Below are positions 1 to 8,540 of a DNA stretch of 64,000 bases, piece by piece. The notes under the pieces are model-generated. The model saw only the letters and a list, made by a program, of their open reading frames with translations, ran no database searches and was not told the DNA's origin. This stretch comes from Ichthyosporea sp. XGB-2017a (Eukaryota; Opisthokonta; Ichthyosporea): NCBI GenBank assembly GCA_002811675.1, contig PDIM01000001.1, positions 60,758 through 124,757 of the forward strand, read 5' to 3'. Position 1 is the stretch's first letter, and every line of letters starts with the position of its first letter. The position numbers and the translations under genes are program-made.

Positions 1-437
1 ATAGATATGCACACAATCAGCATCATGAGGGCACGATATGCTTCCAAAAAAGGTTTTCTTTTTAGCATAAAGGAATCCAACATGTAGTTATAATTATTTC
101 CCTCACCCGAAGAATAAAGAAAGCCACTCCCAACCACAAGATGAATCAAGTAGGGAGAGATAAGCAGTACAAGCAGAAGGGGAGTAAGTTCGGTGAGCGT
201 GACTGATATAATAGCCGGGACAATAACAACAACAAATTCCATCACAAATCTGATTCCCACATTTGAGTTCCCAGACAAGCCCAAAGATTTACACATTTTC
301 CAACAAATATACGATGCAACCAAAGCACACAGGGTGATGTGAATGTCCAGCACAGAGGATCCTTCGTACCCAGTCACATGTTTCTCCTTCAGCAGCTTGT
401 ACTCCTCCTCGGAGATTTCATTCGTACTCCACTGCAT
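1..437 (-). CDS. PIGW: GPI-anchor inositol acyltransferase PIG-W/Gwt1, 5' part only
   Basis: The reverse strand reads open from an ATG at 437 to the window edge, giving about 145 N-terminal residues. PIG-W/Gwt1 is an ER membrane enzyme that acylates the inositol ring of GPI-anchor precursors. The N-terminal stretch KEKHVTGYEGSSVLDI matches the family signature in which an Asn-Gly-Thr-Thr-like segment precedes VLEI. Two or three hydrophobic segments follow, one containing FVVVIVP as in human PIGW. The last visible part, KPFLEAYRALMML, matches the conserved loop before the next membrane helix. The rest lies beyond base 1. No intron is seen in the visible part. The identification rests on remembered family motifs, not a search. 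Confidence 0.85.
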   Translation of the reverse strand, partial: MQWSTNEISEEEYKLLKEKHVTGYEGSSVLDIHITLCALVASYICWKMCKSLGLSGNSNVGIRFVMEFVVVIVPAIISVTLTELTPLLLVLLISPYLIHLVVGSGFLYSSGEGNNYNYMLDSFMLKRKPFLEAYRALMMLIVCIS

Positions 438-1037
438 TGCAAACAAAACCAGTCACTTCCTTTATCTCCCCTCTCTTTCTCAAAATAAAAAAAAAACATG
501 AAAAAAAGAAAAGAAAAGAAAAAACAACTTGTTTAATCTACCACACTGATCCAAGTCCTCCCTGAGACAGTCATGCATGAACCAGTAGTACACCTGTTAA
601 GAGAAACCAAACCAAATCACCTCCCCCTCTGGACATGCAAGACAACCACACAACTAAAACTAAAGCAGCTACACGGAAATAGCAGTGTTTGGTGGGGTCC
701 CCTACACCCCCCCTCTGCAGCGCTGTGTGTACTGCAGTCTGCTGTACGGCGGCCTCATGTACATGCAGCAAGGTACCAGACACCAGAGCAGTTTCTGTTT
801 TGTTCCCGTGATAGAGAGAGATTTATCTTGTCTCACCTTTGTCCCTTTGGAGATGCGCCCCTTTGTGTGGTGGTGAGGACTTGTTTCCCTTGCGGTTGAA
901 GGAGTCATTGAAGAAGGAGGGGAGATACAGAGCGAGTTTGTGTGTGCTTATGTATAGCTGTGGGGGGGGGCGAGGGGTGGGAGCTGGCACAGGGGTGTTG
1001 ATTTTGAGCGTGAAAGAAACAAAGATTCTTTTGGACC
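438..1037. other. Divergent intergenic region between PIGW and TBC1D7
   Basis: Six hundred bases separate two divergently transcribed genes, so both promoters should lie here. It has an A-rich stretch near 487-525 and a G-rich stretch near 960-978. Short overlapping open frames in it lack family resemblance and look like chance. No TATA box or known operator could be assigned. Confidence 0.6.
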
Positions 1038-2117
1038 ATGTGTGCGCAACGTAATTTTAGGACCTCATACTATAATAGTCTGGGATTCCATGGAGTGGAT
1101 GTCAAGATGTCCCTAGAGGGCATCATGAGTGATAAGGTGATCGACATTGTGAAGCTTCAGAAGTTTAGCTTGAAGTTTGGCTTGCCTGCGATGCATCGCA
1201 ATCATGTGTGGAAGATTATCTTGAAAGTACTCCCTGCGCATCGGGACAGTTGGAAATTTGTTGAATCTCAGCGAAGAGATTTATACTTTGATTTGAAAAA
1301 GTCTTTGATGATATTGCGGGGAAATTTCGTGTCGATTTCTTCAACAGCACAAGGGGAATTGGCTTTTGGAAAGGAGGACCATTCATGTAGCGAAAAAAAT
1401 AGTAGTGATTCTTTGAATGATTCAAGTGAAGGGAAACTGAACACTAGTTTTGGGTCAACAGACAAAACAGGACTTTTGCCTGATGTTGATTGCGAACTGA
1501 CAGCGGAAATATTAGTGCAGATGTGCTTGCTTAATGAGGGGTTTTACCAAAATAGAACCTTTTCGAAATTTAGTAGGAATCATCAAATTGATCATATGCT
1601 TTCTGTCGCGAATGTGTTTATTCAGTTTTGCGACTGCGAGGTTGATGGGTTTTTTCTCTGTCTTCAATTTCTAAAGTCACAGAGGCTCTGTGAGCCTCTG
1701 ACGGTAAACATGCTCCAGTCTGCTTACATCTATCCGCATATCAATTGCTTGTCACGCTTTTTGCGGGACGAAGATTTTTCCTTTTGGCAATATTTTGACA
1801 AGTTGGGTATTCAATTTGACACTTTTAGTTTTAGATGGTTTAGAAGTTGTTTCGCAGAATCGCTCCCTCTCCACTCTTTAGAGCGAATTTGGGACACTCT
1901 CCTGGGTGGTAACCACTTCATAATCCCCTTTATCGGTCTTTCTCTTCTATTGACATTTAAACGAAAGATAATTCGCTTTAAAAATGCCAATGAAGTGCAA
2001 TCGTTCTTGCAAAGGTTTCCAGACATCAATACAGAGAATCTTATTAATATGGCTACAGAACTATTGGATAAACACAATGTTTCACACGCTACCGAAGAAA
2101 TTGAATCACAAACGTAG
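1038..2117 (+). CDS. TBC1D7: TBC1D7-like protein, third subunit of the TSC complex
   Basis: Single-exon gene for 359 residues, ATG at 1038. In animals TBC1D7 is a catalytically atypical TBC protein that binds TSC1 and stabilises the TSC1-TSC2 complex, which switches off Rheb and so mTORC1. The N-terminus QRNFRTSYYNSLGFHGVD parallels human TBC1D7 (QRNFRSVYYEKVGFRGVE). It is followed by a short TBC fold with LPAMHRNHVWKIILKVLPAH. The C-terminal half keeps the RWFRSCFAESLP and RIWDTLLGG motifs. The usual Rab-GAP arginine and glutamine fingers are not evident, as expected for this family. A Ser/Asn-rich insert at about residues 115-150 makes it longer than the human protein (about 293 aa). TSC1 and TSC2 are not in the window. 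Confidence 0.85.
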   Translation: MCAQRNFRTSYYNSLGFHGVDVKMSLEGIMSDKVIDIVKLQKFSLKFGLPAMHRNHVWKIILKVLPAHRDSWKFVESQRRDLYFDLKKSLMILRGNFVSISSTAQGELAFGKEDHSCSEKNSSDSLNDSSEGKLNTSFGSTDKTGLLPDVDCELTAEILVQMCLLNEGFYQNRTFSKFSRNHQIDHMLSVANVFIQFCDCEVDGFFLCLQFLKSQRLCEPLTVNMLQSAYIYPHINCLSRFLRDEDFSFWQYFDKLGIQFDTFSFRWFRSCFAESLPLHSLERIWDTLLGGNHFIIPFIGLSLLLTFKRKIIRFKNANEVQSFLQRFPDINTENLINMATELLDKHNVSHATEEIESQT

Positions 2118-2215
2118 CTTTCTGTCCATTCAAGCGCTCATTTGAAAGGCAGCTTTTGTAAAGGGAAGTTCAATTTTTGTCATTATAGAGTGATGGGGTG
2201 TGTGGCAGTATGTGA

Positions 2216-3636
2216 CTATTCTTGGTGCTTGTGAAAAAAATGGATTCCCTTTCCTCTGTTCTTGCAAACTTTCTTGTTGATAGTAGTTGCTTGGACCAAG
2301 CTTGTCACAGAATAGAAAATACCTTCCTTCCGTATGTGCTAACCCTTGCATGTCTGCTAAGCCAGGTTCGCCGGGGCCCTACTTGCAGCCAAAAGGAGTA
2401 GCCGAAAAGGCATTGAAATTAGATTTCGGTCTGTGTCTCCTACTCACTGATCTAGTGCCTATACTTACCCGATGTAGCCAGCAATGAAGCTGCTCGCTTT
2501 CGATAGATGAAGAATCTGTTATATACAGGGCGGCAAGAAGGTCAAAGGGGTTGAAACGACTTAGATCAAAGAGCTTTTTCCACTTCGATTGCCAAGGTTT
2601 TGATACTTTTACCAGATATCTCAGCATGGCTAAAGGGCCGTCCAGATTATGTGTCGAGGACTGCTTTTGTTTAAGGCGTCCTTCGAATCCCTGCAAAATT
2701 TCAGTATCCAACCATACCTTGTTGCTAATTTCGAACGGAGCCATTGCAAGGGGAACAGTGCTCTCTAGTACCTGATGGAATGCAGCGGGATCTTTTTCGA
2801 AGTTTAAATCGGGCAAAGCTATGGACCAGAGTTGTGTTAGGAAAAAGGAACTTATTTGGGTACTTAAAAAAATTAAACATACACTACCCACCTCCCACCT
2901 TTTCGCTTACGAATAGTTCCCGACCTGGTCTTCGCCCAGCGACTGCTATAATTTTTTCAATGAGTTCACTTGTAAATAAATCTGGTCTTAAAATCTTGAC
3001 AGTAGCAATGTTCGTTAAGGGGCCAATGGCCAATACAGTAAGCTTGCGCAAACCCTTCTTTTTTATATTTTCCAAAGCTTCAATAAGTTTTTGTGATGCA
3101 CATGTCTCTCTCCCTATCATTTCTTTGCTTGATGCACCAACAAATACATTGTTTTTTATAATATCGACATTACGCTGAAGATGAGGATGCAAAAGAATGT
3201 CGCTTTCGATTGCTCCCACAAGTCGCCCACAGGATTGTACACATTCTTCGAGAGACGCATTGCCAAAAGTCACACTTAATCCACACAGTTGAACATTAAG
3301 AGACAGCATGCAATGAACGATTGCAAATGCATCGTCCACGTCACGATCCTTTACACCGGCAGATACATCAGTATCAATCCATACCTATACACAAGCAAAA
3401 ACAAAAAGAAAAGAAAAGAAACAAGCAAAACAAAACAAGGAGAAAGTTAGACACAAGAGCGAAAGTATCAGAAAACGCACGTGATTGAGAGGATACCCCA
3501 AGAAAAACTTGGGATACCCACTTACATGATGCATCTCCGAGTCTGGCCATTCCCTCACCATATCTTCCCTCTGCTGCATATCTTCTCTCTGCTGATTCCA
3601 CTCCTTGGCTATATAGATCAACAAACCAAATCCCAT
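2216..3636 (-). CDS. Inosine-uridine-preferring nucleoside hydrolase family protein
   Basis: Four-exon gene on the reverse strand. Exon 1 (3636-3526) encodes MGFGLLIYIAKEWNQQRE and onward. Exon 2 (3384-2892) starts with VWIDTDVSAG. Exon 3 (2818-2469) starts at the LPDLNFEKDP motif. Splice phases agree at each junction. The family cleaves the N-glycosidic bond of ribonucleosides using a calcium held by an Asp cluster. The DTDVSAG...DVDDAFA segment at the start of exon 2 is that DxDxxxDD site. NFEKDPAAF and PLAMAPFEISNKVW are the later active-site motifs. The last exon is uncertain: a strong donor (GTAAGT) ends exon 3, and the best in-phase acceptor gives a tail ending near 2216, while another choice ends near 2305. 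Exon 1 carries a doubled QQREDM unit. Confidence 0.75.
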
Positions 3637-3892
3637 TACTCTGCAAGTATTTTAGTAAATGTTCAGCCCGCCGGATCAGGATCAGCTGGTTTCAAATTAC
3701 AAAATTTGACACCCCTATAAGCTATGTGACTAGCGGCCGGCCTATCGCTGAATTTTTTTGTTGGCTTAATTTTTATTGTTTTTCCAAGAATCTAGAGTTT
3801 ACTCCTTTGAGAAAAGGGATGGGTATAGAATAACATGTAATTTCCTAAATGGATTTGCTGTTATGTTACTGTAGCGGATGAGAAAATGGAAG

Positions 3893-5347
3893 CTAAACCG
3901 TATTTCCGTATTCACGAAGCTTTTTATCCGCTTCTTCTATATCAATTTCTTCTATATCAGCTATAATGCGCACGATAAGTTCTGGGACAAGGACATCAAA
4001 CGCAAATGTAAATGTGTCTCCTATTGCAAATTCAAACAAATGTGCCTTCGTTAGGATCCAAAATGATAAAGTGCAAGGAAAACATAAACACATGAACTTA
4101 CCCTCCCCACTTCGGTCAACAAATTTCTTTGAGACCGATGTACTAATCAAATCGCATATCTCGTCGTCTTCAACAGGTCCGTATAAAGCAAGTTGCTTTA
4201 AGCGAAAACGGTCTTTCTTTGTTCCAGAATCGTAAAGCTTCCGCCTTTCTGTGGCCAACTTGCCACTCTTAATAGCTACAAGGTCAGGCATAGATTTCAA
4301 TATAGCCTCTTTAACTCGATCGTAAGACCGATATAGTTTCTGGGTTTTAGAAAGTTTTGGTTTGTGTGTCTTTTTCCGTTCCTTTTCCTTATCTTGCTTG
4401 CTCGATTCACTGCTCTTTTTCTTGATATATTCTTGAACACTGGGCAAATGCCCTTTCTTGTGCAGCTTCTCAATTTCCTCTTTGTCAAGCTTTCGTTTCC
4501 TTTTGCTATGAATAGGTGAGGCTGTGGAATCGCCATTCTGACAAGAAGATGACGCTTTTCTAACTACAAGTGCTTTTTCTTCGACAACAGTTCTCGATTT
4601 TTTCACTGTTTTCTTTACTTTTGTTTCGTGCTTCTCCACTTTCATTGTATTCACAGAAGATGCATTTCTTGATACAGATAATTTACTATCTCTTCCAGCA
4701 GGCCCCTCACCTTCCTCCTCCTTGCTCATACAATTTTTTCTTTTTTGTTCTGTTTTCTTCGGGGCCTGGTACTCGCTTGACCCACCATTGAAATGTATAT
4801 GGTCCATGGCCGCTTTAACAGCATCTTCAAAGGAGCAATAAGGAGCGGGAGATTTACAAACTTTAATGGTCCCTGGTTTTTGGTTTCTCCTTTCTTCTTC
4901 CTGCATTTCCCTGTATGCCTTGTCTTTTGCCCTTCCTGCTCTCATATATTCATCTTTGTATTTAGTATTGAAAGGCTTTATGTGATTGACATGCCTAATA
5001 GAATGTAAATCTACCCCCGGAGTGTTGAACATTTTCACCTTCACACGTTCGGCATGGGTTGTTCGCACATATGCTGGCCAGAAAATGGCACCTTGACTAC
5101 CATATTTTACCCAAACTGGCTCGTTACATCGGAATGACTTAAAGTACTGTGACTGAGATGCCGATCCACCCCCTACTGGAACACATTTCTCTTGCTCCTG
5201 GGAGCTAATAATAGAACCAATTCCTGGCAATTCGTCATCAGAAGACAGCGCGGAAGCGTCTAAAGCCTCTGCTTTCTTGCTGGCAGAGGCATACTGTAAT
5301 TTCTTTGAGCTGCCAATCACAGGAGGGATATCTATGTTGGATGGCAT
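3893..5347 (-). CDS. PWWP-like domain protein, lysine-rich, probably nuclear
   Basis: Open frame of 484 codons with ATG at 5347, but it contains an 81-nt intron (4101-4021). That intron has a GTAAGTTC donor and a TTTGCAATAG acceptor, is a multiple of three long and has no stop. Spliced, the protein is 457 residues. Residues about 75-160 resemble a PWWP/Tudor-type reader: VWVKYGSQGAIFWPAYV, then VKMFNT and VNHIKPFNTKYKDEY. Such domains usually bind methylated histone tails and DNA. The middle is Lys/Ser/Glu-rich with several nuclear-localisation-like clusters (for example KRKRKLDKEE). The C-terminal 100 residues form a helical acidic region I do not recognise. A role in chromatin is inferred from the PWWP-like segment only. 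Its 5' DNA contains the left arm of the 193-bp inverted repeat. Confidence 0.65.
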   Translation of the reverse strand: MPSNIDIPPVIGSSKKLQYASASKKAEALDASALSSDDELPGIGSIISSQEQEKCVPVGGGSASQSQYFKSFRCNEPVWVKYGSQGAIFWPAYVRTTHAERVKVKMFNTPGVDLHSIRHVNHIKPFNTKYKDEYMRAGRAKDKAYREMQEEERRNQKPGTIKVCKSPAPYCSFEDAVKAAMDHIHFNGGSSEYQAPKKTEQKRKNCMSKEEEGEGPAGRDSKLSVSRNASSVNTMKVEKHETKVKKTVKKSRTVVEEKALVVRKASSSCQNGDSTASPIHSKRKRKLDKEEIEKLHKKGHLPSVQEYIKKKSSESSKQDKEKERKKTHKPKLSKTQKLYRSYDRVKEAILKSMPDLVAIKSGKLATERRKLYDSGTKKDRFRLKQLALYGPVEDDEICDLISTSVSKKFVDRSGEGKFMCLCFPCTLSFWILTKAHLFEFAIGDTFTFAFDVLVPELIVRIIADIEEIDIEEADKKLREYGNTV

Positions 5348-5531
5348 TTTAAGCCCTCTGCCTGTTCTTTTCGGAATGATCGATAGTAAATTACAACGAG
5401 ACTCAAAGTTTACAGATTATACACACCACTTTTTCCACACAAATGAAAAAAAGGCTAATCCAAAAAGGAAAAAATAAAAACAAATACAAGTACAAATCAA
5501 CACAAAAACAAAAAAATGTGCCTTGCCAGTG

Positions 5532-5724
5532 TAAAATAGCTACTCACAGCAAGTGTGGACGAGCGAAGCTTGTGTAAGGGATTCAGTTCTGAGAAGCATA
5601 ATTTTGGGGGATGGGGGTTTTATCCAATCAGAAGGCTGCATTTATCATATATCCTCGAAAAAATTGACCGTCAAAAAGGGCCTGAGCTGATGAGAGAAAA
5701 ACGCTACGCTGCGCTTCGCTCAAT
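5532..5724 (+). repeat. Left arm of a perfect 193-bp inverted repeat
   Basis: Bases 5532-5724 are the exact reverse complement of 6668-6860; I compared all 193 positions and found no mismatch. Flanks beyond both ends differ. The arm lies 5' of the PWWP-like gene (ATG at 5347, reverse strand). Relative to that gene it has the same orientation as the right arm has relative to the catalase gene. It contains a CCAAT box at 5624-5631. Confidence 0.97.
5624..5631 (+). promoter_or_regulatory. CCAAT box (CCAATCAG) in the left repeat arm
   Basis: CCAATCAG is the classical NF-Y/HAP-type core. It stands about 277 bp upstream of the PWWP-like start codon, reading towards that gene as ATTGG. Its exact copy lies in the other arm. 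That it works as a promoter element is inferred. Confidence 0.45.
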
Positions 5725-6023
5725 AATATAACAAAAAAAAACCAAACCAATAAAAAACAGGGAGCCGCGAAAAGAAAAAAACAAAAAACATGTCTTCTGC
5801 ACACACTCTAGAGCTCACTGATCTGCAGCTGATGATCAGAAAAGGGAAGAATGTAGATCTACAGTACTATAGCTAGGAGGGGTAAGGGGTTAGGGTATGG
5901 TGTAGCTGCACGTGACTAATGAGGGGTCATTAGCTGCCCAACTCATGTTGCTGTAGTTTGAACGAGTTTTATGGATTTATTGGCCATTGTTGGATTTGCA
6001 GTAGTTTGTTTTTTTTTTCAGTT

Positions 6024-6317
6024 ATGAATAAGTTGATTTCGCCTAGGATTGCGGTATTTACCAAAAAAGACTGCTCGTTGTGCGTAGTGGCTAAGGATGC
6101 TCTTAACGCCTTCAAGGCAAAGCGCCCAGACTTACCTTTCGAGGTGGAGGAGGTTGATATCAGCAGAGAGGAAAATAAGAAGTGGTTTGATTTGTATCAG
6201 TTCGATATACCGGTAATGCATCTAGACGGGAAGCATTTTATGAAGCACAGGGTCGATGACGAGAAGCTGAAACATGCCCTTGAGACCCTGAAGTCAAAAT
6301 CCAATAAAACAAAGTGA
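6024..6317 (+). CDS. Small glutaredoxin-like (DUF836/thioredoxin-fold) protein
   Basis: A 97-residue protein from the ATG at 6024. It begins MNKLISPRIAVFTKKDCSLC, a beta strand leading into a CxxC redox motif (Cys-Ser-Leu-Cys). EVEEVDISREENKKWFDLY, a cis-Pro segment (DIPVMHLDGK) and a final helix follow. This matches the glutaredoxin-like family typified by human C5orf63 and yeast YDR286C, small thiol-redox proteins of uncertain substrate. The frame is open upstream to about 5958, but a polypyrimidine tract ending in CAG lies three bases before this ATG. That suggests a 5'UTR intron acceptor, so 6024 is preferred. The gene sits alone in the 943-bp spacer between the inverted-repeat arms. Confidence 0.75.
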   Translation: MNKLISPRIAVFTKKDCSLCVVAKDALNAFKAKRPDLPFEVEEVDISREENKKWFDLYQFDIPVMHLDGKHFMKHRVDDEKLKHALETLKSKSNKTK

Positions 6318-6667
6318 CCACAACGAAATGTTCTTTGACGACAAATTCATTATTGATCATATTGTTAATCATCAAAAGTATCTTACACTCACTCCCCATT
6401 CCTTCTATTCACTCTTCCTCCCTTCCTTAGAAAAAGTATTTTACCCCGCTGACCATTGGAAGAAGAAGCAACCAGACCTGCAGGAGTACAAATAAAGCAC
6501 ACAACAGGCAGCACACCCTAGCTCGTTGCTTGTCTCGTCCATGAGCTTTGTTACTAAAGGGTTATGGTTGAATACGTTACGTCTGTGAGTGTGCGAGAGT
6601 ACTATGTAGCAGCGACTAGCTGCGCGGTAACGCACAAACGTCAGTTTTGTTTTGTCTCGTAGTGATA

Positions 6668-6860
6668 ATTGAGCGAAGCGCAGCGTAGCGTTTTTCTCTC
6701 ATCAGCTCAGGCCCTTTTTGACGGTCAATTTTTTCGAGGATATATGATAAATGCAGCCTTCTGATTGGATAAAACCCCCATCCCCCAAAATTATGCTTCT
6801 CAGAACTGAATCCCTTACACAAGCTTCGCTCGTCCACACTTGCTGTGAGTAGCTATTTTA
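6668..6860 (-). repeat. Right arm of the perfect 193-bp inverted repeat
   Basis: Exact reverse complement of 5532-5724. It ends 85 bp before the catalase ATG and so forms most of that gene's proximal promoter. With the left arm it encloses 943 bp carrying the glutaredoxin-like gene. No target-site duplication is evident at the outer ends. Confidence 0.97.
6761..6768 (-). promoter_or_regulatory. CCAAT box (as CTGATTGG) upstream of catalase
   Basis: The reverse complement of CCAATCAG lies about 180 bp upstream of the catalase ATG, a usual position for an NF-Y-type site. It is identical to the copy at 5624-5631. Confidence 0.45.
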
Positions 6861-6945
6861 GAGGGACGATTTTGGCGAACTATTTTGGTGTCCGTTGGCA
6901 TTATTGATTTTATTGCCCTGCTACTGTTTATTCTTATTGTTCATT

Positions 6946-8412
6946 ATGCCGTCTTCTAGTAATGGTGTCGTGCTGACCACAACGAATGGGAATCCGGTGA
7001 TTGATAACCAAAACAGCGTTACTGCTGGAGAATATGGGCCGATTCTGTTGCAGGATTTTCATCTCATTGATAAGCTTAGCCACTTCGATAGGGAGCGAAT
7101 CCCAGAAAGAGTTGTGCATGCTGTAGGGAGTGGGGCTGGGGGCTACTTTGAGGTGACAAATGATATTTCCGGCATCTGCAAAGCACTTTTTTTAAATAAG
7201 ATTGGGAAACGTACACCTGTGTTTACTCGGTTCTCGACTGTAGGTGGTGAGAAAGGAAGTGCAGATACAGCCAGGGATCCCAGAGGCTTCGCTGTAAAGT
7301 TTTACACTGAAGAAGGAAACTTCGATCTTGTTGGTAATAATACGCCCGTGTTCTTTATTAGAGATCCAGTTAAGTTTCCCGATTTTATTCATACCCAGAA
7401 ACGAAACCCACAGACCAATCTTAAAGACCCAGATATGATGTGGGATTTCCTCTCCAGTGTACCTGAGTCTGTTCACCAGGTAACAATTTTATTTTCAGAC
7501 CGAGGAATTCCAGACGGGTATAGATTTATGAATGGATATTCCAGCCATACGTTGAAAATGGTGAATCAAGCTGGTGAAGTCCATTACGTCAAATTTCATT
7601 TCAAATCTGATCAAGGTATCAAGTGTCTTACTGAAGAAGAGGGATCTTTTCTTGCCGGAACTAACCCTGACTATGCCACCGAAGATCTGTTTACAGCTAT
7701 TGAAAAAGGTGACTATCCCTCTTGGACTCTGAAATTGCAAATTATGCCAGAGGCTGAAGCAATGAACTATAAATTTAACCCCTTTGACATTACCAAAGTC
7801 TGGCCTCACAAGGACTACCCATTGGTTGAAGTAGGAAAATTGGTGCTGAATCGAAACCCAGAGAATTATTTCCAAGAAGTAGAACAGAGTGCCTTTTCTC
7901 CCTCGCACATGGTCCCAGGAATTGAACCCTCTCTAGACAAAATGCTGCAAGCTCGCCTCTTTTCATACCCTGATACTCACCGCCACCGCTTGGGCGCCAA
8001 CTATAAGCAAATACCAGTTAATTGTCCCTACAGGGCTAGAGCAGCCACATATACTCGGGATGGCCCTATGTGTGTGAACGGAAATGGTGGAAAAGCTAAG
8101 AATTACGAGCCAAACTCAGACGCAAGCGCTCCGAAGCAGTGTCCTGCATCGTCAGATGTCACCCCATACAGAGTCCAAGGCATAGCTGGCCACCATAAAC
8201 CGGAGTGGAAGGACCAAGACGACTACGTTCAGGCTGGAAATCTCTATCGACTAATGAGTGAGGAAGAAAAGGAAAGGCTTGTCAGTAATATTGCTGGGAG
8301 TTTGCGCAGAGCAAAGAAAGTATACCAAGAGCGACAGGTCGCTATATTTAAAAGGTGCGACCTTGACTATGGGGCAAGGGTCGAGAGGGCATTGTGTTCT
8401 GCGAAGCTCTAA
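6946..8412 (+). CDS. Peroxisomal haem catalase
   Basis: Single-exon gene for 488 residues, ATG at 6946; the upstream in-frame codons have no ATG. Catalase dismutates hydrogen peroxide to water and oxygen. The active-site His lies in [16 protein letters not shown] (His58) and the distal Asn in [14 protein letters not shown]. The proximal haem-ligand Tyr is in [17 protein letters not shown]. Length and sequence fit the small-subunit (clade 3-like) catalases of eukaryotes. The C-terminus Ala-Lys-Leu is a canonical type 1 peroxisome-targeting signal. The proximal promoter is the right arm of the 193-bp inverted repeat, shared with the PWWP-like gene. It converges on the SIDT gene 128 bp downstream. 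Confidence 0.97.
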   Translation: MPSSSNGVVLTTTNGNPVIDNQNSVTAGEYGPILLQDFHLIDKLSHFDRERIPERVVHAVGSGAGGYFEVTNDISGICKALFLNKIGKRTPVFTRFSTVGGEKGSADTARDPRGFAVKFYTEEGNFDLVGNNTPVFFIRDPVKFPDFIHTQKRNPQTNLKDPDMMWDFLSSVPESVHQVTILFSDRGIPDGYRFMNGYSSHTLKMVNQAGEVHYVKFHFKSDQGIKCLTEEEGSFLAGTNPDYATEDLFTAIEKGDYPSWTLKLQIMPEAEAMNYKFNPFDITKVWPHKDYPLVEVGKLVLNRNPENYFQEVEQSAFSPSHMVPGIEPSLDKMLQARLFSYPDTHRHRLGANYKQIPVNCPYRARAATYTRDGPMCVNGNGGKAKNYEPNSDASAPKQCPASSDVTPYRVQGIAGHHKPEWKDQDDYVQAGNLYRLMSEEEKERLVSNIAGSLRRAKKVYQERQVAIFKRCDLDYGARVERALCSAKL

Positions 8413-8540
8413 TAGAAGAATTACGCTGGTCAGTACTCTTTATTTAGATGTAGCTATTTTGTTTGTTGAAATATACAGTTTTTGTGCAATTACTTTCCAG
8501 CGTCTAGTTACAATAAAAATGAGGCAATACGACAAGGAAT

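Noticed and set aside
573-1054. Several overlapping short ORFs
   Set aside because: Low-complexity, overlapping on both strands and without family features; likely chance in an intergenic region.
6895-6945. Extension of catalase upstream giving a hydrophobic start ([10 protein letters not shown])
   Set aside because: The extension has no ATG; it would begin with TTG. The first ATG at 6946 gives a normal catalase with a PTS1 end, so a secreted form is not supported.
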